Positions 11,746-24,160 of a stretch of 64,000 nucleotides of DNA are shown here, piece after piece. Within the stretch, counting starts at the first letter, position 1, and every line of letters starts with the position of its first letter. The notes under the pieces are model-generated. The model had not been told where the DNA came from and did not search any database. It saw nothing but the letters and a program-made list of their open reading frames with translations. The position numbers were made by a program, and so were the translations under genes. The stretch comes from Pempheris klunzingeri (Eukaryota > Chordata > Actinopteri > Acropomatiformes > Pempheridae): contig NC_092013.1 of the NCBI RefSeq assembly GCF_042242105.1, positions 9,384,618 to 9,448,617 of the forward strand, given 5' to 3'.

Positions 11746-13725
11746 TCACTAATGTGTTTACAATGAGATTTTACAGTAAATTAGACTAGAGGAATATGCA
11801 AATGATACAAGTTAAGATTAGCCTGTACTTGTAACAGACCTACTGAATACAGTCTGTGTCAGTGAGGCCTTTTCTAGGCCCAGATCACCAAACCTGCTGT
11901 CTTTGTACAGCTCTCATGTCCCTGATAAAATGACCAACCGAACCTTTAAACTCTTCACCTCCTCCTGAACTGACCAACCAGGAATTACTTCAACCTTCAC
12001 AAGGAGCCAACCAGCTCAGGGGGAGTGAACAGAGGAGAGGTGGAGGGCCGAGCTTCAGCTCACCACAGAAACGTTTTAGTTACAGTAAATACAGTCGGTG
12101 TTTACAGTGAAGAAACTGAATGAAAATTATTACCATTCAATAAGAAAATTTAACTTAACAGGATTTTGTCTAATTCTGGTGACAAAACCGTTTTATTTAC
12201 GACCCAGTAAAGCCTTCATGAACACACCAAATGTCTCTAAGCTTTAGAAAGCGTCTCTGGGTTGGGCTGCTTCATGATGAAAGACCTGAGACCGACTACC
12301 TGGAAGGACGAGATATACAGATCTCAACGTTAACTGGAACGTCTGACAAAAATTAGAGGCACAAGCTTTCCTTGTGTTGTAAAAAAAACTGTAGTAGAAA
12401 AAAAAGCCTTACATACAGGTTACAGATAAAGTGAGTGATAAGAGCTCTGCTTTATCAATCACACCGGTCTAATTACCGTCAACAGCGGCCATAAAGATTA
12501 CCCGAGGTTATCTTCAGCTTGCTTTCACTGCGGAAGCACGCCTGCCAGCGGCCTGGTGACTGCTACCTTAAGTCCAGGGGTTAGAGGATAAACGTGGTAA
12601 TCTCCTACTGATTTTATGGAGTCTCACTGCATTTTAGTCAGAGTAACAACTGCTCTTTCTGAAAATAAATAGTAGAACTATGGAGCCACATGTCTTTGTT
12701 TAAAGCACAGCTGAATTAAAACAATATCCGTTTGCCTTTCTCAAAACTATGCAGGAATAATTCACCTGCTAACAAAAAAAGTCACAGTAAAACTTTTATG
12801 AGGGTCTACGTGGCTGTTGCTTGTGAGGCTTTTAAGAGTGAAATGAAACACCAATGTCACAGCCGAACACTGTGTAAGTCCTCATTTAGGACAAGATCCT
12901 ACATTTTTATAAAGTTTATATTTTACTTGTATACAGGTGTTTACAAAGCAATTAAAATCACTTGTGAAATGCTTATTTATCTTAAGATATCTGATCCTTG
13001 TCCTGTTACATTTTATTTCAAACTGTGGGGTTAAACACTATGAGGTGTCCAACCTGTGGTCTGTGGTGCCCAACATGGCCTGAGGGTTTGCAGCTCTCCT
13101 CAGTGAAGAAGGCTTAAACGCTTCAAGTCATCTCTCTACACCATAATGTTCCCACTTCTTAACCTGAAAGCTTATTTCCCTCCTAACATGCATGATACAT
13201 TTCTGACTCACTACTGTACAATGAGCATGTTCAGCTTTAGCACCATCTGCAACACATCTGGTGCACATAGTTTATACCCTGCAGTTAGCAGTGAGCTCTG
13301 GGTGTAACAGCTTTGTAGGATCTGTGGGCACTTTTCCATTAAACCGCCCAGAGAGATAAATTAGAATAAACCCGGTGTGACATAACGTTACTTCACGTTA
13401 GCTAAACAGCAAAGGCAGCGCACTGGCAAACGCCTTTAAAGTTATATGGTATTCTCACCAACTCACATTGACAATATAAGAAAAGAAACTTTAGTTTTTT
13501 GTGACTCGGCGGATGTAGAAGAAATGTAACGTTAGCAAGCAGCTAATAAAGTAGCGCTTTATCATCACCAACATCATCCTCCTCCTCCTCCTCATGGCTA
13601 ACTTAGCTAGCATAACACTCCAGTCAGCAGGTTTGTCAGCCTGTTAACTCATTCACATATTTATCTTCATTTGCATAAAACACCTCCGTGTTTCTCCATC
13701 TGAATAATCCCGTTAATCTACTCAC

Positions 13726-13890
13726 CCCGGTGTCGGTCGCCTGTTTGGACTCGGATGTTTTCCGTGATTTTACAACCGAAAAGACACCGGCCGAGGGGCG
13801 TTCAAGACCGCACCGCCATGTGGGAGCCCAGAGCTTCACCCCTTGACCACACCACAGAAAGCTAACACACCCATGGTACAACACCGCCCA
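13726..13890 (-). other. Probable non-coding first exon of SUOX
   Basis: The minus strand has a consensus donor (CCGGG|GTGAGTAG) whose last exon base is 13726. The first SUOX coding exon begins at a pyrimidine-tract acceptor 22 bases upstream of its ATG, so an upstream 5' UTR exon is required, and this is the best candidate. The region is richer in CpG than its surroundings. The upper boundary is approximate. Confidence 0.5.
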
Positions 13891-15673
13891 AAATTATCAG
13901 GTTAGAAGGCGTTTAATGCTTTGTAAACACCGGGTTGGGTGAGTCTGGGTGTATGGGTGCAGCTAATGCTTTTATTAATGTTAGTGGATCGTTTAATTAA
14001 GCATTATTTAGCTTTAGAACAGTTTGGGTTGCCAGGTTGTGACAATTCCCGTTGACTAATTATACCACTTGACCGGTTACTTCCAGGAAGAAGGCCTCGA
14101 ACCTTCTGGAACAACATCCATTTATCAGCAAATGATTAACTAGTTATCGGTGCATTATCAATATTTACAGCTGTATTGTTATTGAATGATAAACTCTTGC
14201 CAAAGGGAGTTTTTTTTTACAATTTGCCTGGAAACCCAAAATCTCATGATTAGTAAGGTCTTACTAAAGGACTAGTTGATAATCAATAAAGGCATTAGTT
14301 TAACTCACTGACCTTATGGCTGTAAGGATGGCTTATTAGAAAGTGGGACTAATGTCTATGCACTAAGGAGTGTCTCAGGAGCAAGGCTATTATAGTTAAC
14401 AACAACATTATAGTTATGCACCAATCAAAAGATAAACCTCAGCGTATCTTTGCTGCAGCGCTTCTCAGCAGGTTAATACAAACATACTCCGACACTGAAG
14501 TTCTGTCTTTTCCGGTATTTGGTCTCTAAACTGAATGAATGCACCTAAATTTAGATGGTAAACACACAGAGAGGAAGTGCACTGGAGGTTTGATAAAACA
14601 CAACAGGCAAGGGATCATTGTGTTAAATACAGTTAAATCTGTAACCCATCAGTGAGGGCTGATGAGACAGACCTGCACCTGCATGACAGAGATATAAACT
14701 AAACCCAGACAATCAATCAATCAATCTTTATTTACTTACAACAGCCCGATGACACCAGATAGACCAGTAAATACACAAAATGAAAGAGCAGCAGTCATGA
14801 ACAGTCTGCCAGTGAGGGCGGATGTAGAACCTCCTCCAGTTTGGCCTCAGACAGGAATGAAAACAGAAATAACAGATGGATGCAGAAAGAAGCTGTGGTG
14901 AATGTTTCTCCTCTCCTGTAGTAACCTCTTTGTTTCCTCTTTATCTTATTTGGTAAAGCTGACGAAGAACCTTGTGCTCTTCCTGACAGGCATCCTTTGA
15001 CAGCAGGAAACAATAAAGAAGTCTCTATCAGGATGTGTGTGTGTGTTTGCAGTCAACATGAGGTGGCTGTGCGGAAATGTCAGACCACAGACGTGTCTCG
15101 CTGCTGCAGCGGGGTGGGACTAAATCAGCAACATCGAAAATGAAATGAAATAATGAGACTCAAAGCGAGAATAACTGGTGTTACATAACCATAATAAGCG
15201 ATATGCACTTTTTAAGTTGAAGTGCTTTTGGAAAGACAAATTAAGAATAAAACCATGGTTGAGAATTATAATGAATAAACACTGTTTCTGACACACCTCC
15301 CACTGCTTTCTATCAAATGTTGCCTCTCTCCTTCCCACAAATCACCACATGTGCATTTATTTTAAACAAATGTTCAAATCTTTTGTTTCCAGCTATACTT
15401 CTGTGAGACACTCAGTAATTATTTGCCCCATTTCCACCAATAAATAGTGTTTCTTTCTTGTTTCTTTACCTTTAAAAAGGAGCACTAATGATTTTCTGAT
15501 GTTAAAATATTACACAATGCACCTTTAATTAAATCCATAAATTAATTACTGCTGAGGACGAAGAAATAGACATGATTTCACACCTGGAAGGTATTTCAGC
15601 ATCCTCCAGCTCCGCGCAGCTTCTTCTCTCTCAGAGCAAAGTGATGCTGAAAAAGCCACTGACCTGAAACGAC

Positions 15674-15724
15674 ACACATCTGAGAATATGACAGGAGCTC
15701 CTCCTGTCATATTCTCAGATGTGT
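15674..15724. repeat. Near-perfect 24-bp-arm hairpin
   Basis: Two exactly complementary 24-base arms (15674-15697 and 15701-15724; left arm begins ACACATCTGAGAATATGACA) are separated by only three bases. Pairing does not continue past the arms. The tiny loop and perfect arms argue against a microRNA precursor; a recent inverted duplication or fold-back remnant is likelier. Confidence 0.9.
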
Positions 15725-16035
15725 AGAGTTTGGATTTGACCGCTGTTGTGTAAAATGTGGCTGAGGGTCGTCTCCTTCCCTTGTCTAAACTTTGCCACCG
15801 TGAGCAGTGCCATGTTTGGGAAACCCAGTCAAAACACAACATACGCACATGCTGAGTTAGGACTGAGTTTCTATGGCAACGACAGATTCACTGGACTGTA
15901 CTGTCTGTGTTTTCATGACAGTGTTTCCATCATCACTGGTGCATTTCTTTTTTTTTACATACAGTATGTCCATATGAATCTTAACAGTAAAAAAAGTCTA
16001 CTTTTCTGTACTGTGGTAATGATGCATAACTATAA

Positions 16036-16160
16036 TAATACATTTTATTTATAGAGTGTTTTCCTGAAAGACACTTTACACTTTTAAAACATAGAACAGA
16101 CAACACTGATTACACATTAAAAGCACTTCTGAAGAGTTGAGTTTTGATCAGTGATTTGAA
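16036..16160. mobile_element. Interspersed repeat fragment
   Basis: The segment opening ACATTTTATTTATAGAGTG and continuing through GAAAGACACTTTACACTTTT has the form of a common fish interspersed repeat (a phrase like 'ATTTATAGAGCGC...AAGACACT'). Recognised by memory of the family only; no termini can be defined. Confidence 0.4.
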
Positions 16161-17007
16161 CATGGATTGATCACTGCAGCCTCTGAGATGCAGTTAAAAT
16201 GGTTTTCTTTTCTTCTGAGTCATTTCCAGGTTGTAAAATGTCCTCTGACGCCTCCATGTCAGTGAAGTGCACTTTGTGAATGAACCTGAACATCCCGTTG
16301 ATCATTGAAACATTTTACAGACAGTTAAGTCCTTAAGAGACTTAAGAGACAGATCTGTCTGCCTGATTTCCACATATGAAGAAAGCAAACAATCTGCAGC
16401 TGCAGGCTCCAACCAAAGTTCACACACACACACCTTAAATACATATTTGTATTGTAAAAGAATAATGGTATGAAGTTGGGTTCCCGCCTGTTGATGTATT
16501 AGAGCTACAAATAAGACAGATCCCTTCAGGAGGGAACATAAGTTTAAAGCTATTTGGTTTTGAATGATATTGTGTCAAAGCATAGTCTGTGCACCTTATA
16601 TGGATGTTACTTCACTCTTTGTAGTTTTCAGTCCGTGTAACCAGCTGCCCTGAAACAGAGGACGCCCACGTCTATGTAAACAGATGAAAACTGGCTTTTA
16701 GGCCAATTCTGCCATATTTACAGAACTGTTCATTAATATACACTGCCCCTGTTAAATAAACTAAGATGTAAGTGCAGAATAGGATGACTATAAGCTTCTG
16801 TTCCTACTGTAGACAGATCCACGCTGATACCCAGAGGCTTCCTCTTGAGTGCAGATTATTCAGTGTATTTCATTATTTTTGCATTAACTACTTGTTCACA
16901 GCTGGATAGATGACAGGATGTGTCTTTTCTCACAACAGGCTCTCTGTTAATGTGTGAAGCTTGATGTTTGGACTCAAAAGAGAACTTCAGAACACTGTGT
17001 GTACAAG

Positions 17008-17013
17008 TTTAAT
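17008..17013 (-). terminator. Candidate MCRS1 poly(A) signal
   Basis: TTTAAT on the plus strand reads ATTAAA, the common variant hexamer, on the minus strand about 320 bases downstream of the MCRS1 stop codon. No canonical AATAAA was seen between the two. Confidence 0.35.
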
Positions 17014-17333
17014 ATTTTGAAAAAGCTTTACTACAGAATTTAAATACAATATTCTGAAAAAGTGGAAAAGAAACAAGGCTCTACCATGAGAGTGTCTACG
17101 TTACAACATGGAAAATGTCTGAACATGTAAACCCTGTTACTGTTTTGCTCCAGGATTTTAGCTGTGGTCTGTGTACGATTCACATTTCAGGTTAACGTGA
17201 CCACTGTCAGTCTGAGCCGTGGTGGCAGCGATACGGTGCTTCATGAGAGACACTGGTGACCACTGCTGGACACAGAAGGACCGACTGCGTCCATCCACCT
17301 GCCAGGTTTGTCCTGAATGTTCACTCTTGAAGT

Positions 17334-20300
17334 TCACTGCTGCGTCATCTTGGCTGCTTCAGCTTTTATTAGTGAGATGAGTTCCAGGTTAATTAGAAAC
17401 ACAAAGCGGAGACCTGCAATCTGAAGACACGGATACACTATGTTAGAGCCACGCCCCACTCAAATATATCACGGTTGTTCAATCTGCATCAAACACGCCC
17501 ACTAACACGTCCACACACCTCCACCACTGAGTTGTTGTTGAGTTTCCACTTGTTGCCCGACAGGACCGGTCTGCCATCTATGTAGATGGGTCGTCTGCCC
17601 TCATTGGCGATGAAGAAGTCTCCATTATTCTTCAGTTTAATAATACCTGTACACATCAATACATGTCATAACTCATTAAAAAAAAAAAAAAACACACACA
17701 CATCAAGATGATGATGATAATTCTACAGTTTAGTTACATACAGCAACATCAGAAGAGTTTCACATGAGAATAATTCAACAAAAGAAACATAATGGGAGAA
17801 AATCAATTGTTTTTGGATCTTTTGAGATACAAATTCAGAGACAAACTTCTTGCTGTGCAAATTCTGCGTTATCGCTACACTCCAGCTTCCACAGATTTGG
17901 TTTCCAGAACCGGTTAGAGAAATGCAGCAGCTTAACTGCTATTTTGGGATACAACAAAGCACAACGAATGTGTATTCCCCCTGACCGGGCTGCTCCAGGA
18001 TTGTACTTTCCACAGAACAGGAGAAAAATCTTAACTCTGGTTCCTCAAGTCAAAAATGCAGTTAGGGTCCCTGAGTTCCTATAAAGGTCCCTGATGTGGG
18101 AATGAGCGGTTTTGTGTTTGAGTGGCAACATCCACACTTACTTTCAGGGTTCATACATCTCTTGGAAAGTCACATTTTTAAGCATTCTCAAGTTGCATTT
18201 TCAAGCTTTTCCAGCACCTTACAGCTGTGCTAAATTGAATATACTCAAAGCAACTAGGCTCTCTCTGACCAATTCTATTTCTTTGAACTATTCCGTCAGA
18301 TAGTGACTTATTTTATCAATGCAATTATAGAATTTCAAGAAGTTTCAAGCGTTTAATTGAAAATCCAAGAACTTTACAAACATTGAAAACACCACATTAA
18401 TTTCAAGGATTTCAAGCACCTGTGCAAACCTTGTTACTTTATACAATTATGTTCAGTGCACATCTGGACTGGTCACCAGTCAATCACAGAGCTTCAATAA
18501 CCTCAATGTCAAAACAATTAAAATATACAAGTAAGAATTGCTCAAATACTCCAAAAACAGCTGGTTACTAATACCAAATTAAAAGATTGTTTTGCATGTT
18601 ACATTATAGTCTGACAAAGTACAAGTTTATCCACCTTGTTTTCTTGATATTTTCCAGGCAGGTCCCTCTAGTGATAGATCTACATCTATGGGTTTGTCCT
18701 TGGTCGCTCTGCCCAACGTAATCTGTATCGACATGAAGAAAAAGATAATCAGCATCTTAGTGAAAACATACGAAAACATTTCTTCTCAGCAACAACTGCT
18801 TTTTAAAGATTTCTTACCTCTCGCGATCTCATGAGGTAGCGTACCATTCTTCCTCGTAACGCTGCCAGTGTCTGGTTGTCAAAGTCTGGCATGCTCATCC
18901 CTAATGACCCAACACATATACGCAAACCTCAGTTCAGCTAAACTTGATGCCTCAAAACTAATGTGGCTATAAAAGTCTGTTAGCTTGGTGAGTGAAAGTG
19001 TACAGACCGGTGATAGTGTCCACGAGGACCTGCCAGCGAGGCAGCTCCTGCTCCAACTGTCTGATCTCTCTTTTCTGGTGACGATCAGAAATCATCAGCT
19101 CTGAAACAGAGACCAGGGTGAACCAAGAGGGACATTTATGCAAACTAGATAAAAATGACCAAAGACTTACACCACAGACAACAGATCCAATGTAACAAAC
19201 AACTGCACTTCCTTGTTTCTTACCATGTTCCAGCACCTCGTCTCTACTCTCTCTGTGTGAAAAGAAACAGAAAAATTGCATTAAAAATTCATTGGCACAT
19301 GATACTTAAAATGAGAAGAAAACACGTTGTCATCAGCAACAAAAAGCATGTGATGAATACTGAAATGAACATGTGTCTTACTTTAACTTTACATCATCAA
19401 CCATCTGCTCAGCATCAGAGAAGTTGAGGACCTGGTCGCCTTTAGGGAGAGGCTGGACTGCAACACAAGATCAAAGCCAACAAGACGGTGACAAACAGAA
19501 CTTACTGCTCGTCTCTTTATTTAGAAAATCAGCATTCAGGGCTTCCTAAAATATCACACTCAAGAGGATCACATATCACATATAATATTTGGACTATATT
19601 ACAATTTGAGCTCTAGAAAACATAATAAATAACTAAATACTTTGAAGTTATCTTGGAATACTTGAAGTGGCAACTCAACTCACCACTCTGGTCATCCAGT
19701 AGGTAGTACTGCTTTAGCAGCTGCCAGTGCACCAGCAGGCTCTTGGTGGTGCGAGATGGGTGAAAAACACCAGGATGTTTGCTCAGAAGCTCCTGGAACA
19801 CGTCCAGTTTAGGTTGACTAGTCTGTTCAGTGACAAACGAAACATGAAACTGCTTGTGAATACAGAGTGGACAAATCTGTGCGTTTAAAAAGCATGTTAT
19901 ATACTACTGGCTCTTAAACAGCTTATTTTCAAACCATTACACGGGCAATGTAAGCTGATTAGATTCTTTCATATTTGATGTTTATTTTACTACGACAGTG
20001 AAATGTTGCTTAAGTAACATTTTCACTTACTGAACCAATCTTAGCCAGCAGTGCCTCCTCAGCCTGACTGAAGAGAGCTTTGCTTTGAATTGCTGCGATG
20101 GCTTCTGGGTGAAGCTGACGCATGGCCTGCCATGCCAGCCTAAGCAGAGAGACAACACACAGAGAAATGAGCTCTCTTTTAAATAGGCAACTAGTGTAGA
20201 GACACAGAGGGGAAGGTATAGCTATTGCCATGTGAGTATCTTACTTTGAGATGACAGGATCGTAGAGGAGAGCGTACCACCTCTCTTTAATTTCCCTCAA

Positions 20301-21194
20301 TGTGAAACGACAGCTGAACTTAACTCCCAAATGGACAGAAGTCAGATCTGTGGTCTAGAGACAAATACAGACTCATTAGATTAAAAAAAAAAAACTGGGC
20401 CATACAAACAAACTAATCACATTAAATCCAAAACATCATTCATCATTTTGGGCACTTGTTTTATACTACTCACCTGCAACACAGCATTTATCAGTAGTAG
20501 GTCATCAGTGGGTTTCCATCGTCCCAAGTCTTTAGTGATATGTAGAGGCTGCTTGCTTTTCTTTACTCTTTTGGTGATGGGTGCAGGGTTTATTACCATT
20601 GTGAGAGGCGGTGTGAGAGCAGTCCCCGATTTTGTCACCTGACAGTCACATAAAAGCATCACAAATATCCATCAAACCTATGGATGTTTATCATTCTTGC
20701 AATTAGATCTTCCAAGAATCTGTGGTTTCTAAGGTCTTACGCACCTTTTTTTTCTCACTGGATGAAGGTTCACTCCCTGAACAGCGAACAGGCTCTATGA
20801 CAGGAGGGCCTTTGACTCTACTGGACGACTTCACAAGACTGCTCTCCACCAGCTCATCATCAAACTTCTTCCTCTTTATTGACCTAAGGAATGTATACGG
20901 CAATTCTTTACACATTTTCAGATGCACCATGGCAAACAATGTCGAATAATTATTCATCAAAACAAACTTTTAATACCACCAAAATACATTTACTATTCTG
21001 CAGTTGGGAAAATGCAACATACAAGAGTATAACTCAAACCTGGAGGAGCTCCTGCGTTTGGGAACACCACTGCCAAACGCTTGTGTTGCCGTCCTTTTCA
21101 CATCTTTCACTCCAAGTGACTCTTCGTCCTCCGACCGACTTTGAGCCCCAGCGACTGACATCGGTGCTCCAACCACAGGGTCACCAGCCTGCAT
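17334..21194 (-). CDS. mcrs1: Microspherule protein 1
   Basis: Nuclear/nucleolar FHA-domain protein, known as a subunit of the INO80 chromatin remodeller and the NSL histone acetyltransferase complex. Thirteen coding exons, all GT-AG and phase-consistent: 21040-21194, 20745-20883, 20474-20638, 20245-20354, 20031-20139, 19684-19822, 19382-19457, 19224-19252, 19008-19100, 18818-18900, 18635-18722, 17519-17646, 17334-17420. The spliced product is 466 residues (human 462). The N-terminus is acidic then basic (SRSEDEESL, PKRRSSSR, IKRKKFDDELV), followed by the MCRS-specific block (KDLGRWKPTDDLLLINAVLQ at about 134-153), a probable coiled coil (REIRQLEQELPRWQVLVDT, about 312-330) and a C-terminal FHA domain (about 367-460; RATKDK, KISRKQG, NNGDFFIANEGRR, IYIDGRPVL). 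In-frame TGA two codons before the ATG supports the start. A 29-nt micro-exon is present. Confidence 0.97.
18145..18433. mobile_element. CAGGGTT-ended MITE in MCRS1 intron
   Basis: Starts CAGGGTTCATACATCTC and ends TGTGCAAACCTTG, an imperfect inverted pair. Flank-proximal blocks (TCAAGCTTTTCCAGCACC near the left, ATTTCAAGGATTTCAAGCACC near the right) are typical of a widespread fish MITE. It lies in the intron between exons 18635-18722 and 17519-17646 and does not touch a splice site. Confidence 0.65.
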
Positions 21195-21689
21195 CTTTCA
21201 CATCAGTCACAACATGAAGCACGTCAGGGAATAATCCAGACATTTCTCATCTCAGACTAGCAGTGCATGGTGAGACAAGACAAGTAGTTACAGCGTCCAT
21301 GACAGGTAGCACACGGATATTATAATCAATTAATATCTTTCTTGTTCATCCTGATGCATTTTCAAAAACTGCACACCTGAATTATTTCCTGGGTGTATAT
21401 GTGTATAGAATTAGCTGTATCTATTGTTTTTGTTTTTTTTAATAATCTGTTCAACGTGTGGCTCCAACCCTGCGTTGTACAGTGAAAATTACATATACTT
21501 GTACACTTGTAAGTGCAGCAGGTTGCAAAGGTTTGGTTCGTAGTGAGGTGAACAGGAAGTCTGTGGACTTCAGGAGCATCTTACTCATGGAAGTATTAAA
21601 TCATCTGACTTTAAAGAGCAGTTTTTAATGGGTTATAATTAAATTCTAATTTTAACCTACCGCATGTATGTGTTATTATTTAATAGTAA

Positions 21690-21810
21690 ACATCGTAGCG
21701 ACACTGTGGGACAACATATTGCAGCTTCACGTTAGCTAAATTGAGAAAATAACGTCAAAGCTATGATTGGACAGACGGATTAAGTCTGAGATGACAGTAA
21801 TTTATTAACA
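21690..21810 (+). repeat. Dispersed repeat A, copy 1
   Basis: Shares ordered blocks (ACACTGTGxGACAACA, ATTGCAGCTT, GCTAAATTGA, GGACAGACxGATTA, TGTCT/AGTCT) with 24035-24160 in the same orientation. It lies upstream of the MCRS1 coding start, in the presumed first intron. Confidence 0.7.
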
Positions 21811-22165
21811 GTGTTATTTTACAGCTCTGTGTGAGGCCCATTTTCAGTAGAAGTGTTTCTATTTAAGGGAGTGAAGTGGGAATGAACTTGCTAATGCTGA
21901 AGTTAGCGCTGCCTTTGTTTACATGTATATGTTGCCTGTTGCCTTCTTGTGTGTAATATTTAGCATTAAAATAACAGCTGTGGTGAGCGAGATAGTTTAT
22001 CCAGACACAGTTACACCACCGCCCGTTTGGTAAACCGACACAATTTGATCAAAACAACGCTGATTTGTGTTGGCTAGCTAGCATTAGCTTAGCTAACACA
22101 ATGATACCAAGCGTTCGTTCATTAGCAGCTGTTAACACAATTAGCCCCGCCGTCTTGTGACTCAC

Positions 22166-22260
22166 CTTTTCCTTCTATTTCCTTCGCAGGGGTATCTAAA
22201 CCCTTCACTCGAATCTGTTTAGCCAGTTTATATCCTCTTTATAAACAGGTAGTTAGCTAG
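22166..22260 (-). other. Probable non-coding first exon of MCRS1
   Basis: A consensus minus-strand donor (GGAAAAG|GTGAGTCAC) places the exon edge at 22166. The coding start at 21194 is preceded by an in-frame stop and an AAAG acceptor-like junction, so transcription should begin upstream. TATAAA-like strings lie near 22228-22247 on the minus strand, but the true start site and upper boundary are unknown. Confidence 0.5.
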
Positions 22261-22649
22261 CTACATTGCTAACTTGCTACGTAAAATTTACGTGCGCCTG
22301 TTAGCATTAGCCGCTCTGCTAGTCTCTTCTTCCTGTGAAGGTTTTTTTGTGGTTTTCAAACAGCTTTACGGCAACTTACCGCCCCCTCCTGGACATCACA
22401 TGTAGGCCCAGATCATTTTTACATAAAACATTAAAAGATAAAAGATTACAGATTTCTGACAAGATCTTTTTTTAGCATTTCTGGGGCCAAACCAATATAA
22501 ATTGAATTCTTTTATTCCAGTTACGATATTCACAAATCCCATTATTGTGGAATATAGTACACACACATATGGTAGTTTGATCACATTATCATTTCCTTAC
22601 ACTGTACGCTACTATAGTGAACAGAATGAAAAAGTGTTGGGTAGTGACT

Positions 22650-23060
22650 CTGAATCCCTGGATTAGGTAATCAGATCAGTTCTTTTGGAACAGGATTTAC
22701 ATACTGGTTTAATAAATCCCCTTCTTTTAGTTCTTTCCAGGAAAGTTTAGTTTAGTTTATTCCAAGAAAAAAAAAAAAAACAGCAAGAGGATTTATCTGA
22801 AGCCCTGCAGTTTCTGACGAACTGTTTGATTTAATCGTGAACAAGTTAAATTACTTTGGTAATTGAGATCATCTGTGTACACACAGCATGTTAACAGAAT
22901 ATGTCACAGTGTCCAGAGCCTCTTCTAATATATGTTTTTATGTATATTTATTACATACTTTTGAATTCAACCGTTTCACTGACAAAGAAGCAGCACATTG
23001 TAACTTTAATGCAAATCGATTTATATCAGTTTTGTCTGTAATTGAAGTTTTTTTCTAAAT
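22650..23060 (+). repeat. Dispersed repeat B, copy 1
   Basis: Ordered blocks AATCCCCTTCTTTTAGTT, CCAAGAAAAA, GCAAGAGGATTT, TCTGTGTACA and ACAGCATGT are shared with 25340-25750 in the same orientation. Copies differ by many substitutions and small gaps, so the duplication is old. Confidence 0.7.
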
Positions 23061-23116
23061 GCACCCATGTATACTATACGTGTATGTATGAATACATTTA
23101 GTTAATATATAAGTTT

Positions 23117-23212
23117 AAATGGTAAATGGATTCTGCTGGCATGGCACCTTTCTAGTGGTCTTTCTGACCACTAAAACTGCTGTAACACTACATTCACATT
23201 TACCCATTCAGA
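23117..23212 (+). mobile_element. Interspersed repeat fragment
   Basis: Reads AAATGGTAAATGGATTCTG, then CACCTTTCTAGTGGTCTTTC, then ACATTCACATTTACCCATTC, the phrase order of a very common fish interspersed repeat. Only a truncated copy is present. Confidence 0.55.
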
Positions 23213-23809
23213 CACCATTAAATATGATTTACAATTTAGTGATTTAAAATCAACTCTACGTCTCGTCATACTTTCAAATAATCCACCTCAAACTTCATAA
23301 AAAACTGGAGGGGCACCCCAGGAAATGCTAAATAGATGTTTAGGGTTAGTCTTGATGTCATAGTTCATTGGATTTCCCTCCTTAGTAGATCAACCACAGA
23401 TTGCTGGCGTCTTTTTCCCAACAGGACTCATTTCCAGTGTAGTTGTCTTGTATTTCTTGTATTTCGTGTTCGGCATCTGTAGATTATTTATCACACTGCA
23501 GAGTTCAGTGCCGATTTTGAATGAACATTTAAATTGAAATAACGTGATATTTGTTTTGAGCTAGAGCTTTAGTTTCAGGTTGTTCCCCATCAGAATAACA
23601 GCTAACCACGAGGAGTGCAGCTGTGCAGTTATTTGGTCCAAATTATCGACCTACATCTGCTGTAGCACCGCTCACACTGCACGCTCCACACGGTCACGTC
23701 ACACAGGAACTTTGATACTCGGCGCTGCATTTCTTGGACATTACTGCCTACATTCCTGGTGGTTGTTCTCTGGCATGTGTTTGCTAAATTAGACCTAATC
23801 TTAATCCCT

Positions 23810-23965
23810 TTAAGATGTACATTCTCTCCTATTGTCTGTTCAAACTGTATACTGTTTTTTATTGTCTGTTTTACCTGTGTATAGTTTTTTTTATTGTGCA
23901 CAGGTCTGTCTTGAAAAAGAGATCCCAATGTCAATGTTTAAATAAACGATTAATGATAATAATCT
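23810..23965 (+). mobile_element. LINE-like 3' tail
   Basis: Tandem TATTGTCTGTTT-like motifs are followed by CTTGAAAAAGAGATCCCAA and a terminal TTAAATAAACG. This matches the usual end of several fish non-LTR retrotransposons. No coding portion is attached, so it is a 5'-truncated copy on the plus strand. Confidence 0.55.
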
Positions 23966-24034
23966 GTTGCATCTGATGCAGTTAAATTTTAAGACAAGTG
24001 GGCATCACATTAACACAAAAGAAACGGGTGATGT

Positions 24035-24160
24035 AGCTGTAAACATCTAAACAACACTGTGTGACAACACATTGCAGCTTTATGTTGGCTAAATTGAAAA
24101 TTCAGTCAAAGCTTTAACTGGACAGACAGATTATGTCTCAGAAGGCAGTAAATAATAAAA
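24035..24160 (+). repeat. Dispersed repeat A, copy 2
   Basis: Second copy of the block at 21690-21810, about 2.35 kb away in the same orientation, just beyond the candidate CYP27B1 cleavage site. Confidence 0.7.

Larger units (their letters stand above)
13891..17333. other. SUOX-MCRS1 intergenic region
   Basis: Contains the presumed SUOX promoter at its left end and MCRS1 3' UTR at its right end. No coding exon is recognisable. It holds a short near-perfect hairpin (15674-15724), a fish-type interspersed fragment (about 16036-16160) and an AATC tetranucleotide run near 14710. Confidence 0.7.

Noticed and set aside
13636-13884. 82-codon minus-strand open frame near the SUOX promoter
   Set aside because: It overlaps the probable non-coding first exon and reads across the consensus donor at 13726; no family resemblance.
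15674-15724. MicroRNA precursor
   Set aside because: Arms are perfectly paired and the loop is only three bases, unlike Drosha-processed hairpins.
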